A stretch of 7,042 nt of DNA, from positions 1 to 7,042 of the forward strand of contig PMJN01000083.1 of assembly GCA_003157445.1 (NCBI GenBank). Direction: 5' to 3'. How positions within the stretch are numbered: position 1 is the stretch's first letter; each line of letters begins with the position of its first letter. This document shows positions 1-6,213 of the stretch, piece after piece. The translations under genes and the position numbers were made by a program. Below the pieces are notes generated by a model. The model had not been told where the DNA came from, made no database searches, and worked only from the letters and a program-made list of their open reading frames with translations. The stretch comes from Micrococcales bacterium. GTDB lineage: Bacteria > Actinomycetota > Actinomycetes > Actinomycetales > Dermatophilaceae.

Positions 1-11
1 AAGGGGTCGCG

Positions 12-623
12 TCAGCTCTCGTCGTCACCCGTGGCGACGTCTTCAGTGCTCTCGACGACGGCTTCGGCAGGCGCCTGTACGGCGTCCTGTGCAACCGGGG
101 CGGGACCCTCTGCCTCGACCTTGGCCCGCAGGGCCTCGATCACTCGGGCCGTCTGTGACAAAGGAGCGGCGAAGAGGTAGACAGCGTTGCTCAGCGACGC
201 CTTCATGGCGCCGGCCAGCTTGGCCAGGAGAACCTCGCGGGACTCGAGGTCCGCGAGCTTTGAAATCTCCGCAGGAGACAAGGCCTTGCCGTCCATGACG
301 CCGGCCTTGATCACGAGCAGAGGGTTTGCCTTGGCGAAGTCACGCAGGCCTTTGGCCGCCCCCACCGGATCACCGGTGATGAAGGCGATCGCGGACGGGC
401 CCGAGAGCTGGCCATCAAAAGCCGTAACGCCGGCTTCCTTGGCTGCAATCTCGGTGAGCGTGTTCTTCACGACGGCGTAGGTAGCGTGCTCGCGGATGTT
501 GCTACGCAGCATGGTCAGCTGCGCCACGGTCAAGCCGCGGTACTCCGTGAGCACGGCCGCACCCGAGTTGCGGAATTTCTCCGTCAACTCGGCGATGACT
601 GCTGCCTTTTCGGGTTTTGCCAC
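12..623 (-). CDS. rplJ: 50S ribosomal protein L10
   Basis: Encodes L10 (203 aa), which anchors the L7/L12 dimers to 23S rRNA to form the stalk that recruits translational GTPases. The N-terminal RNA-binding domain (about residues 1-105) includes [19 protein letters not shown] (15-33) and VVKNTL (51-56). The C-terminal helix that carries L7/L12 covers about 130-172. Beyond it lies an Ala/Pro/acidic tail (173-203, ending TGDDES) that makes the protein longer than the roughly 165-175 aa usual in E. coli-type L10. The start is the GTG at 621-623, preceded four bases upstream by a near-perfect Shine-Dalgarno. The reading frame stays open upstream to another GTG at 705-707, but that extension runs through the attenuator hairpin and has no L10 homology. 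A long structured leader precedes the gene; rplL is expected just beyond the window. Identification is secure. Confidence 0.97.
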   Translation of the reverse strand: MAKPEKAAVIAELTEKFRNSGAAVLTEYRGLTVAQLTMLRSNIREHATYAVVKNTLTEIAAKEAGVTAFDGQLSGPSAIAFITGDPVGAAKGLRDFAKANPLLVIKAGVMDGKALSPAEISKLADLESREVLLAKLAGAMKASLSNAVYLFAAPLSQTARVIEALRAKVEAEGPAPVAQDAVQAPAEAVVESTEDVATGDDES

Positions 624-627
624 TGGG

Positions 628-636
628 CCTCCTTCC
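628..636 (-). promoter_or_regulatory. Strong Shine-Dalgarno of rplJ
   Basis: On the minus strand the sequence GGAAGGAGG lies four bases before a GTG codon (621-623) that begins the conserved L10 sequence (M)[12 protein letters not shown]. This decides the rplJ start in favour of the GTG over the longer open frame. Confidence 0.85.
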
Positions 637-660
637 GAAATGAAACGCCGGGGAAGGCGG

Positions 661-698
661 CCACAAACAAGAGGAGCCCCGGCGCAGGCGCGGGGCTC
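661..698 (-). terminator. Attenuator-like terminator in the rplJ leader
   Basis: On the minus strand an 8-bp stem GAGCCCCG/CGGGGCTC (698-691 with 681-674) encloses a 9-nt loop, within which two more pairs can form around a bulge. It is followed directly by the T-rich run CTCTTGTTTG. It sits about 38 bases before the rplJ Shine-Dalgarno and directly after the L10-leader structure, so it is placed as a regulatory intrinsic terminator. The hairpin is seen in the sequence; the attenuation role is inferred. It could instead be only a structural element of the leader. Confidence 0.6.
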
Positions 699-812
699 AC
701 TGCACACCAGACACGTGTGCGGTTCACATACGATCCTGCGCTGGTTGCCCGCATGCTGCGGAACCTTCGATCATCCTGCAAGGGGCTGGATGACAACCGG
801 CGGTCTTTGGTC
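699..812 (-). promoter_or_regulatory. L10 leader (rplJ mRNA autoregulatory element)
   Basis: The 5' leader of rplJ folds on paper into a compact three-way junction. A closing helix GGTTG/CAACC (798-794 with 747-743) encloses hairpin TCATCC/GGATGA (793-788 with 776-771; 11-nt loop) and hairpin CCGCA/TGCGG (761-757 with 753-749; 3-nt loop). The linker between the two hairpins reads TCGAAGGTT. A further 6-bp hairpin GCACAC/GTGTGC (720-715 with 707-702) follows. Position and architecture match the L10 leader family, in which the L10-L7/L12 complex binds its own mRNA to limit rplJL expression. All helices were read by eye and no covariance search was run. The 5' end is set from the proposed promoter and is approximate. 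Confidence 0.8.
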
Positions 813-819
813 GGCACTT

Positions 820-847
820 AGCGTACGTGCCAGGCAGCCACAGTCAA
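820..847 (-). promoter_or_regulatory. Candidate sigma-A-type promoter for rplJ
   Basis: On the minus strand a TTGACT -35 box (847-842) and a TACGCT -10 box (825-820) are separated by 16 bp, matching the actinobacterial TTGAC...TAnnnT pattern. Transcription would start near 812-811, immediately before the L10 leader core. The site lies between the hairpin that follows rplA and the leader, which supports a separate rplJ(L) transcription unit. A 5-bp inverted repeat (GGCAC 813-817, GTGCC 827-831) flanks the -10 box. The start site is inferred, not observed. Confidence 0.6.
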
Positions 848-894
848 AATCGGCCCTAAGCCTGGGGCGAGGCCCTCGAGCCCGTGCACAACGA

Positions 895-932
895 CAGCGA
901 GGCCGCACCGACAACTCGGTGCGGCCTCGCTG
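895..932 (-). terminator. Perfect 17-bp hairpin terminator downstream of rplA
   Basis: A flawless 17-bp stem (895-911 with 916-932) with a 4-base loop (912-915) lies about 32 bases after the rplA stop codon. Of the 17 pairs, 13 are G-C. On the minus strand the tail is TCGTTGTGCA, with no real U tract. Such hairpins without a U run are commonly proposed as terminators in actinobacteria. It would end the secE-nusG-rplKA transcript before the rplJ promoter. Partial read-through or an mRNA-stabilising 3' end are alternatives. Confidence 0.8.
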
Positions 933-964
933 CATGCAAGGTGGTTGAGAGGATCAGGACAGAA

Positions 965-1681
965 CTAGTCCGACTCTTCCTCGTCCATCAGGTTGCGCCA
1001 TTTGGTGTGTTCCAGTGGGATGCCGGGCCCCATGGTCGTGGACATCACTGCTCTCTCGATGTACCGACCCTTGGATGCGGACGGCTTGAGACGCCGGATC
1101 TCGTCCAGTGCCGCGCCATAGTTCTCCACGAGCTGGACCTCGTCGAAGGAGGCCTTGCCGATGATGAAGTGCAGGTTGGCATGCTTATCGGAACGGAACT
1201 CGATCTTGCCACCCTTGATCTCGGTGACAGCCTTGGCAACGTCCATGGTCACCGTGCCGGTCTTCGGGTTGGGCATGAGGCCACGCGGACCCAGCACCTT
1301 ACCCAAGCGGCCTACCTTGCCCATGAGATCTGGGGTCGCCACCACAGCATCAAAGTCGAGCCAACCATCAGTTACCTTGGCCAGCAGGTCATCCGAGCCG
1401 ACGTAGTCGGCCCCAGCGGCCTTTGCCTGCTCTGCCCGCTCGCCGGTGGCAAAGACCAGGACCCTGGCGGTCTTGCCGGTGCCGTGCGGGAGGTTGACGG
1501 TGCCACGGACCATCTGGTCGGCCTTGCGCGGGTCAATACCCATGCGCATGGCAACCTCAACGGTCGGGTCGTACTTGGTGCTGCTGGTGCTCTTGGCTAG
1601 CCGGACGGCCTGAAGGGGTGTGTAGAACTTGTCAGTACCGATCTTCTCGGCGGCGGTGCGGTATGCCTTACTGCGCTTCAT
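965..1681 (-). CDS. rplA: 50S ribosomal protein L1
   Basis: Encodes L1 (238 aa), which binds 23S rRNA at the mobile L1 stalk next to the E site and helps release deacylated tRNA. In many bacteria it is also a translational repressor of its own operon. The sequence is collinear with actinobacterial L1: [14 protein letters not shown] at the start, [17 protein letters not shown] (54-70), the signature region [20 protein letters not shown] (120-139), [20 protein letters not shown] (157-176) and [11 protein letters not shown] (213-223). It ends in a short acidic tail, DEEESD. The ATG at 1679-1681 was chosen because AGGAG lies five bases upstream and the conserved MKRSKAYR begins there; the frame is open for another 29 codons upstream without homology. 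A 154-bp spacer separates it from rplK, with which it is probably cotranscribed. Confidence 0.98.
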   Translation of the reverse strand: MKRSKAYRTAAEKIGTDKFYTPLQAVRLAKSTSSTKYDPTVEVAMRMGIDPRKADQMVRGTVNLPHGTGKTARVLVFATGERAEQAKAAGADYVGSDDLLAKVTDGWLDFDAVVATPDLMGKVGRLGKVLGPRGLMPNPKTGTVTMDVAKAVTEIKGGKIEFRSDKHANLHFIIGKASFDEVQLVENYGAALDEIRRLKPSASKGRYIERAVMSTTMGPGIPLEHTKWRNLMDEEESD

Positions 1682-1749
1682 CTCTGCTCCTGGTGCTTTT
1701 GCTGCGGTCATGCAGACTTCGTGGACTGCGGAGTTCGTGGTCGAGCGGA

Positions 1750-1759
1750 CCAGCGCTGG
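1750..1759. repeat. Palindrome in the rplK-rplA spacer
   Basis: CCAGCGCTGG is a perfect 10-bp palindrome inside the 154-bp rplK-rplA spacer (1682-1835), set in the near-palindromic context GGaCCAGCGCTGGcCC (1747-1762). The rest of the spacer holds the rplA Shine-Dalgarno and the short direct repeat CCACGAA (minus strand), but no clear promoter or terminator. The function is unknown; a translational-control site for L1 in this leader is possible but cannot be shown here. Confidence 0.4.
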
Positions 1760-1835
1760 CCCTGCCACTGATCGGCATACCGCCCGGCCCCACCCACAGA
1801 GGAGGCTCCAACGCGAAATGCCGGATTGGCTGAAG

Positions 1836-2267
1836 TCAGCCGGTGGTAACGCCCATCGACCGAGCGGTCCCGGCGATGATCTTGGCTGCCTGATCGATGG
1901 AGTTGGCGTTGAGGTCTTCCATCTTCACGGCGGCGATTTCACGGACCTGTTCGGCACTGAGGTGACCGACCTTCGTCTTGTGGGGCTCGCCAGAGCCCTT
2001 GGGCACGCCCGCAGCCTTCTTGATCAACTCGGCTGCCGGGGGCGTCTTGGTAATGAAGGTGAATGAACGGTCTTCGTAGACCGTGATCTCCACCGGGATG
2101 ACGTTGCCACGCTGGGACTCCGTCGCGGCGTTGTACGCCTTGACGAACTCCATGATGTTAACGCCGTGCTGACCGAGGGCAGGGCCCACGGGCGGAGCCG
2201 GAGTCGCTGCACCGGCCTGGATCTGCAGCTTGATGAAGCCGGAGACCTTCTTCTTCTTGGGAGGCAT
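1836..2267 (-). CDS. rplK: 50S ribosomal protein L11
   Basis: Encodes L11 (143 aa), which binds the GTPase-associated centre of 23S rRNA near the stalk base, helps stimulate GTP hydrolysis by elongation factors and is needed for RelA-type sensing of uncharged tRNA. The length is typical for the family. The N-terminal domain carries [20 protein letters not shown] (13-32), the proline-rich segment that contacts thiostrepton-class antibiotics, followed by [14 protein letters not shown] (33-46). The C-terminal RNA-binding domain includes [17 protein letters not shown] (71-87), MEDLNA (116-121) and GTARSMGV (133-140). The start is the ATG at 2265-2267, where the family's [10 protein letters not shown] begins; AAGGA lies eight bases upstream. 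The frame is open further upstream without homology. It lies between nusG (90-bp spacer) and rplA. Confidence 0.98.
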   Translation of the reverse strand: MPPKKKKVSGFIKLQIQAGAATPAPPVGPALGQHGVNIMEFVKAYNAATESQRGNVIPVEITVYEDRSFTFITKTPPAAELIKKAAGVPKGSGEPHKTKVGHLSAEQVREIAAVKMEDLNANSIDQAAKIIAGTARSMGVTTG

Positions 2268-2357
2268 TATCTGGGTCCTTGTTTGCTGGGGATGATGCGG
2301 GTGACTCTGGGGTGCTGACGTGCGGCCGCCGTCGGACGGCAGCCATACGCCGTTCAA

Positions 2358-3185
2358 TCAGATCTTGGCGACCTGGCTGAACGAGAGTTCGACCGGTGTC
2401 TCGCGGCCGAAGATCGAGACCAGCACCTTGAGCTTCTGACTCTCGGGGTTGATCTCGGAGATGGTGGCAGGAAGAGTCTCGAACGGACCCTCCATGACGG
2501 TGACAGACTCGCCAACCTCGAAGTCCACGATATTGGTCTCGCTGGCCTTCGCTCGGCCGCCCTCACCCGAGGTGTCGCCAGGAGTCTCAAAGATCGGGTT
2601 GAGCATCGTGAAGATCTCATCATGCGAAAGCGGGACAGGCTGATGGGTGTGACCCACGAAGCCCGTAACCCCTGGGGTATGGCGCACAGCCCCCCAGCTC
2701 TCGTCCGTCAGATCCATCCGGACCAGGACGTAACCGGGCATCCGAACACGGTCGACCTGCTTACGCTGACCGTTCTTGATCTCGGTGACGCTCTCCATCG
2801 GAACCTGCACATCAAAGATGTAGGGCTCCATGTTCAGGGATGTCACGCGGGTCTGAAGGTTGGCCTTGACCCGGTTCTCGTAGCCAGCGTAGGAGTGGAT
2901 GACAAACCAGTCACCCTCCTGAACACGCAGCTTGGCGCGGAACGCAGCTTCATCCTCAACAGCGTCTTGGTCGTCAGGAGTCGTGTCGTGGTGGTCAACA
3001 GCTGCGTCGTGGTCAACAACCGCCTCGTCCACGTCAACAGCCGCTTCGTCAGCGTCGGCTTCGGCAACCTCCACAGCCGCGTCGTCAGTATCGACGGCGA
3101 CGTCAGCCTTTTCGACCGCGTCGACGTCCTGCCCGCCCTCGGCGGGTTGATCGGCGGAGACCTCGGAGGTCCACTGCTCGGACAC
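2358..3185 (-). CDS. nusG: Transcription elongation/antitermination factor NusG
   Basis: Encodes NusG (275 aa), which binds RNA polymerase to modulate pausing and links it to Rho or the ribosome through its KOW domain. The NGN domain spans about 91-197, with [17 protein letters not shown] (91-107), [10 protein letters not shown] (148-157) and TPGVTGFVG (170-178). A Gly-rich linker follows (about 201-217), then the KOW domain (about 220-275) with [15 protein letters not shown] (222-236). Residues 1-85 are an acidic Ala/Val/Asp/Glu-rich extension, probably disordered. Such extensions occur in actinobacterial NusG; E. coli NusG is about 181 aa. The start is the GTG at 3183-3185, only weakly supported (poor Shine-Dalgarno), so the exact N-terminus is uncertain. 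It lies 41 bp after secE, as in most bacteria, and is probably cotranscribed with it. Confidence 0.96.
   Translation of the reverse strand: MSEQWTSEVSADQPAEGGQDVDAVEKADVAVDTDDAAVEVAEADADEAAVDVDEAVVDHDAAVDHHDTTPDDQDAVEDEAAFRAKLRVQEGDWFVIHSYAGYENRVKANLQTRVTSLNMEPYIFDVQVPMESVTEIKNGQRKQVDRVRMPGYVLVRMDLTDESWGAVRHTPGVTGFVGHTHQPVPLSHDEIFTMLNPIFETPGDTSGEGGRAKASETNIVDFEVGESVTVMEGPFETLPATISEINPESQKLKVLVSIFGRETPVELSFSQVAKI
2994..3053 (-). repeat. Degenerate tandem repeat in the nusG 5' region
   Basis: Three in-frame units each begin GTCAACA on the plus strand, at 2994, 3012 and 3033, with spacings of 18 and 21 bp. On the coding strand they give AAVDHH, AVVDHD-like and AAVDVDE-like segments in the acidic NusG extension. 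Spacings in multiples of three fit gain or loss of units without breaking the frame. Confidence 0.65.
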
Positions 3186-3226
3186 GCTGATAACCCACTT
3201 TCTGATTCTTGAACTTGTTGGCTGTG

Positions 3227-3514
3227 CTATTTACCGAACGAGAACGCGATAAGCCTGTTGATCAGCTGGTCCAGTCCCCATACATACATCATGACAGCCG
3301 TAACGAAAACGATCACGACGCTGGTGTAAGTCACCAGTTCATGTCGGGTCGGACGTACGACCTTGCGGAGCTCGTCCAGGATCTGGCGGATGAACAGCGC
3401 GATGGCCTGGAAGAACCTCACGATCGCCCCGAAGAACCGACCCACCGGGTTGCCCCGTTGGGGGGCGTCGCGGCGTGTGCGACCGGAGCCACGGGCGCCT
3501 GTCGTACTCGTCAT
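3227..3514 (-). CDS. secE: Preprotein translocase subunit SecE
   Basis: Encodes SecE (95 aa), the essential small membrane subunit that clamps SecY in the SecYEG channel. The layout is that of the short, single-span actinobacterial form. A basic N-terminus (1-25, rich in Arg, Gly and Thr) is followed by an amphipathic helix (about 26-50), the conserved [14 protein letters not shown] (47-60) and one transmembrane segment (about 61-81, [19 protein letters not shown]). The start is placed at the ATG at 3512-3514, with AGGA nine bases upstream. An in-frame ATG eight codons earlier has no Shine-Dalgarno. It sits 110 bp after tRNA-Trp and 41 bp before nusG, the usual order in actinobacteria. Confidence 0.95.
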   Translation of the reverse strand: MTSTTGARGSGRTRRDAPQRGNPVGRFFGAIVRFFQAIALFIRQILDELRKVVRPTRHELVTYTSVVIVFVTAVMMYVWGLDQLINRLIAFSFGK

Positions 3515-3580
3515 GGTCACAGTTCCTCGTCTCTCCATCGTTTGGCCGACTCCCGCGCTAAGAACACGTGAGCCACCACA

Positions 3581-3596
3581 CCGACACCGTTGTCGG
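3581..3596 (-). other. Short hairpin between tRNA-Trp and secE
   Basis: A perfect 6-bp inverted repeat, CCGACA/TGTCGG with a 4-base loop, lies 28 bp downstream of the tRNA 3' end. It has no T run. It may be a processing or weak termination hairpin separating the tRNA from the secE message, or it may be incidental. No convincing secE promoter was seen in the 110-bp gap. Confidence 0.35.
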
Positions 3597-3624
3597 ATCG
3601 AATGCTCTGTCTAATCTGAATGCG

Positions 3625-3697
3625 CAGGGCAGGAGGGACTCGAACCCCCAACCGCCGGTTTTGGAGACCGATGCTCTACCAATTGAGCCACTGCCCT
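3625..3697 (-). tRNA. trpT: tRNA-Trp (anticodon CCA)
   Basis: The minus strand folds into a complete 73-nt cloverleaf. The acceptor stem is AGGGCAG/CTGCCCT with discriminator G, the D stem is GCTC/GAGC, and the anticodon stem TCGGT/ACCGG closes loop CTCCAAA, giving anticodon CCA (3664-3662). The T stem GGGGG/CCCTC has loop TTCGAGT. It reads UGG, so it charges tryptophan. The 3' CCA is not encoded (the next bases are CGC) and must be added after transcription. Its position just ahead of secE is the standard actinobacterial arrangement, and the two may share a transcript. Confidence 0.97.
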
Positions 3698-3942
3698 ATG
3701 TGCCGTCGTGCCTTCATGCTGTTGATGCAACAAAACCGTGCGGGTTGGCACACAGGTTCTGCTCGAAATCGCCGGGAGGCGTCGGGGCATGCCTGAGCAT
3801 GGCGATCGTCAACCACCCAGTGGGTGAGCATACGCGAGGTCAGCAGCGCAATGCGAACTTGACCCCGGCGCCTATCCCCTGCCATGGACAATGGCCCACG
3901 GCCCACGGCCCATGAGTTCCATGCATCTGCCAACATGGTCCC
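3698..3942. promoter_or_regulatory. Divergent spacer between tRNA-Trp and the aminotransferase
   Basis: This 245-bp spacer must hold promoters in both directions, but neither is clear. On the minus strand TATGCT (3832-3827) is a fair -10 box for the tRNA-secE unit, without a good -35 at the usual distance. On the plus strand TTGACC (3859-3864) could be a -35, but no TAnnnT lies 16-18 bp downstream. Short inverted repeats occur at 3720-3732 (TGTTGatgCAACA), 3788-3801 (CATGCctgaGCATG) and 3814-3826 (CACCCagtGGGTG). A 7-bp unit, GGCCCAC, is repeated nearly three times at 3893-3913. No gene is credible here. Confidence 0.5.
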
Positions 3943-5160
3943 ATGAATGAGACCGCACCGCGTACCCGTGTCTCCGCCCGTATCGCATCTATCACCGAGT
4001 CAGCCACCCTTGCCGTCGACGCCAAGGCCAAGGCACTTAAGGCCGAAGGTCGCCCAGTCATCGGCTTCGGAGCCGGTGAGCCTGACTTTGCCACGCCGGA
4101 CTACATCGTCGAAGCGGCCGTGGCCGCTGCCAAAGATCCGGCCAACCACCGCTACACGCCGGCGGGCGGCCTACCCGACCTGAAGAAGGCGATCGTCGCC
4201 AAGACCTTCCGCGACAGCCACTACCAGGTAACCCCTGAGCAGGTACTGGTCACCAACGGCGGCAAACACGCCGTCTACAACACGTTCGCCGCACTCCTTG
4301 ACCCCGGTGACGAGGTGCTACTCCCGTCTCCGTACTGGACGACCTATCCCGAGGCAATCAAACTCGCGGGCGGCACTGTCGTCGAGGTGTTCGCAGGCGA
4401 GGACCAGGGTTACCTCGTGAGCGTGGCGCAACTCGAGGCAGCACGCACGCCCCAGACCAAGGCGCTGCTCTTCTGCTCACCGTCCAACCCCACAGGCTCG
4501 GTCTACTCCCCCGAACAGATCCGGGAGATCGGCTGCTGGGCCGTGGCCAACGGAATCTGGGTCATCACCGACGAGATCTACGAACACCTGACGTATGACG
4601 GCGTGCGCTCGGTCTCTATGCCAGTTGAGGTGCCCGAGCTTGCTAACACGTGTGTCGTACTCAACGGCGTCGCCAAGACCTACGCCATGACGGGATGGCG
4701 CGTGGGCTGGATGATCGGCCCCCGTGACGTCATCAAGGCGGCCACCAACTTGCAGTCACACTCGACCTCAAACGTGGCCAACGTCTCCCAACGGGCCGCG
4801 GTGGCGGCTCTTACCGGATCGTTGGACGCGGTGAACGAGATGAAGGTGGCTTTTGACCGCCGGCGCCGCACGATCGTGCGGATGCTGAACGACATCGAGG
4901 GTGTCGAATGCCCGGTCCCGGCCGGAGCCTTCTACGTCTATCCGTCGGTCAGGGGCCTGTTCGGCAAGACCATCCGCGGCCGATTGTGCACCACCTCAGT
5001 TGAGCTCGCGTCCTTGATTCTGGACGAGGCGGAGGTGGCTGTCGTGCCTGGTGAGGCGTTCGGACCCAGCGGTTATCTGCGTCTGTCCTACGCCTTGAGT
5101 GACGCCGACCTGTCCGAGGGCATCACCAGGATCCAGAAACTGCTCGGCGAGGCACACTGA
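3943..5160 (+). CDS. aspC: PLP-dependent class I aminotransferase (aspartate aminotransferase-like)
   Basis: Encodes a 405-aa cytosolic fold-type I aminotransferase, closest by motif to the Thermus/Bacillus-type (class Ib) aspartate aminotransferases, which interconvert aspartate + 2-oxoglutarate and oxaloacetate + glutamate. Visible motifs are [12 protein letters not shown] (41-52), [10 protein letters not shown] (104-113), SPYWTTYPE (129-137, with the Trp that stacks on the cofactor), [12 protein letters not shown] (179-190, Asn182), [12 protein letters not shown] (209-220, Asp210 and Tyr213), and [16 protein letters not shown] (242-257). Lys245 of this last motif is the Schiff-base lysine. 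Arg380 in YLRLSYA should bind the substrate carboxylate. All expected catalytic residues are present. The ATG at 3943 fits the family's N-terminus, but no Shine-Dalgarno precedes it, so leaderless or weak initiation is possible. The stop codon overlaps the proposed start of the next gene. Substrate choice (aspartate, prephenate or another amino acid) is not settled by sequence. Confidence 0.93.
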   Translation: MNETAPRTRVSARIASITESATLAVDAKAKALKAEGRPVIGFGAGEPDFATPDYIVEAAVAAAKDPANHRYTPAGGLPDLKKAIVAKTFRDSHYQVTPEQVLVTNGGKHAVYNTFAALLDPGDEVLLPSPYWTTYPEAIKLAGGTVVEVFAGEDQGYLVSVAQLEAARTPQTKALLFCSPSNPTGSVYSPEQIREIGCWAVANGIWVITDEIYEHLTYDGVRSVSMPVEVPELANTCVVLNGVAKTYAMTGWRVGWMIGPRDVIKAATNLQSHSTSNVANVSQRAAVAALTGSLDAVNEMKVAFDRRRRTIVRMLNDIEGVECPVPAGAFYVYPSVRGLFGKTIRGRLCTTSVELASLILDEAEVAVVPGEAFGPSGYLRLSYALSDADLSEGITRIQKLLGEAH

Positions 5161-6188
5161 CCTCCATACTGCGACCCGTAGGTCTGCTGCCCAAGGCCCA
5201 CCTGCATCTGCACTTCACCGGTTCCATGCGGCCGGCCACGCTCGTCGCGTTGGCGGACAAACACAGCCTTCGGCTGCCTGAGGCGCTGACGCGGTCTTGG
5301 CCACCGAAGCTGAGTACAACCGACGAGCGAGGCTGGTTCCGGTTCCAGCGTCTCTACGACACTGCGCGCGCCTGCGTCCGGGACGAGTCGGACATGCGCC
5401 GCATCGTTCGCGAGGCAGCCGTTGACGACGCCGCCGAGGGTTCAGGCTGGTTGGAGATCCAGGTTGACCCCACGTCATATGCCCCGTTCGTCGGCGGCAT
5501 CACCCCTGCCCTGGAGATTGTGCTGGACGAGGCGAGGTCAGTCTCCCAAGAAGTCGCCATCGGTGTGGCCGTCGTCGTTGCGGCAAACCGCATCCGGCAC
5601 CCACTGGACGCGCGGATGCTGGCCCGGCTGGCCGCGCGCCACGCCGGTGACGGCTCTGGGCAGGTGGTCGGCTTTGGGCTGAGCAACGACGAACGTCGCG
5701 GAACCACACAGGAGTTCGGCCCTGCCTTCGATATTGCCCGGCGGGCCGGGCTAGCCTCCGTGCCCCACGGAGGGGAACTGCTGGGCGCCGACGCCGTGTG
5801 GGAGACCCTGGCTGCCCTGAGCCCCGACCGGCTGGGCCACGGCATCCGCAGCGCCGAGAACCCGAGGGTGCTGGAGGAGGTGGTGCGCCGCGGCGTCACA
5901 CTCGAGGTATGCCCGGGCAGCAACGTCGCACTCGGCGTGTACAAGGCGGACGGGGATGTTCCGCTGCGCCAGCTGATTCAAGCCGGTGCACAGATCGCAC
6001 TGGGGGCAGATGATCCTCTGTTGTTCGGTTCACGCCTGAACGCGCAGTATGACTCCGCACGCCAAGTGCACGGCCTCTCGGACGGCGAGCTTGCGGAGCT
6101 GGCCAGAGGTTCCGTCCGAGGCTCGCGAGCAACCGTGCAGGCGCGCACCCAGATGCTCGCCGGCATCGATAGATGGCTCGCTGACTGA
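5157..6188 (+). CDS. add: Adenosine-deaminase-family metal-dependent deaminase, apparent CTG start
   Basis: Amidohydrolase-superfamily protein of the adenosine deaminase family, which hydrolyses the 6-amino group of adenosine or related purines. With initiation at CTG 5157 it is 343 aa. Metal-site motifs are [12 protein letters not shown] (12-23; ligands His17 and His19), VPHGGELLG (202-210; His204, Glu207), RLGHGIR (225-231; His228) and [10 protein letters not shown] (282-291; Asp285/Asp286). Variations from canonical ADA are FTGS for LDGS, PHGGE for THAGE and GFGLSNDE for the usual GxDLxGxE. These match an actinobacterial subgroup, so the substrate could be adenosine or another 6-aminopurine compound such as aminodeoxyfutalosine. 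The first in-frame ATG (5226) would remove both N-terminal ligands. No ATG, GTG or TTG exists between the in-frame stop at 5100-5102 and 5226. CTG at 5157 overlaps the upstream TGA, with GAGG four bases before it, which suggests translational coupling. The start is inferred; the family call is firm. Confidence 0.88.
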   Translation: MTSILRPVGLLPKAHLHLHFTGSMRPATLVALADKHSLRLPEALTRSWPPKLSTTDERGWFRFQRLYDTARACVRDESDMRRIVREAAVDDAAEGSGWLEIQVDPTSYAPFVGGITPALEIVLDEARSVSQEVAIGVAVVVAANRIRHPLDARMLARLAARHAGDGSGQVVGFGLSNDERRGTTQEFGPAFDIARRAGLASVPHGGELLGADAVWETLAALSPDRLGHGIRSAENPRVLEEVVRRGVTLEVCPGSNVALGVYKADGDVPLRQLIQAGAQIALGADDPLLFGSRLNAQYDSARQVHGLSDGELAELARGSVRGSRATVQARTQMLAGIDRWLAD

Positions 6189-6212
6189 CCTCGAGCTCAC
6201 GAGGCTGCCTCG
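6189..6212. terminator. Overlapping hairpins between convergent genes
   Basis: The 25-bp gap between the deaminase and murB stop codons contains three arms: CCTCG (6189-6193), CGAGG (6200-6204) and CCTCG (6208-6212). The middle arm can pair with either neighbour, giving two mutually exclusive 5-bp hairpins readable from both strands. No strong T run follows on either side. A weak bidirectional terminator is a reasonable guess from its placement at a convergent junction. Confidence 0.4.
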
Positions 6213-6213
6213 C

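Noticed and set aside
624..707. 28-codon N-terminal extension of rplJ starting at an upstream GTG
   Set aside because: It runs through the attenuator hairpin, matches no L10 N-terminus, and a strong Shine-Dalgarno marks the GTG at 621-623 as the start.
884..1600. 238-codon plus-strand open frame opposite rplA
   Set aside because: It is a shadow of the highly conserved rplA frame and starts inside the perfect terminator hairpin region; its translation resembles no known family.
2268..2357. Possible hairpin (GCCGTCCGACGGC) between nusG and rplK as a terminator
   Set aside because: Only about four pairs can form around a workable loop, there is no T run, and nusG-rplK are normally cotranscribed.
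2622..3212. 196-codon plus-strand open frame opposite nusG
   Set aside because: It is antisense to an unmistakable NusG, and its Val/Asn/Ser-rich repeats mirror the nusG repeat tract.
3859..3892. TTGACC ... GACAAT as an aminotransferase promoter
   Set aside because: The spacing is 22 bp, too long for a standard sigma-A promoter, and the -10 match is poor.
3676..3936. 86-codon minus-strand frame in the divergent spacer
   Set aside because: It overlaps the tRNA-Trp gene, has no Shine-Dalgarno or recognisable motif, and its composition looks random.
5354..5944. 196-codon minus-strand open frame opposite the deaminase gene
   Set aside because: Its Ser/Arg/Pro/Thr-rich composition is typical of an antisense GC-rich frame, and the opposite strand carries intact deaminase motifs.
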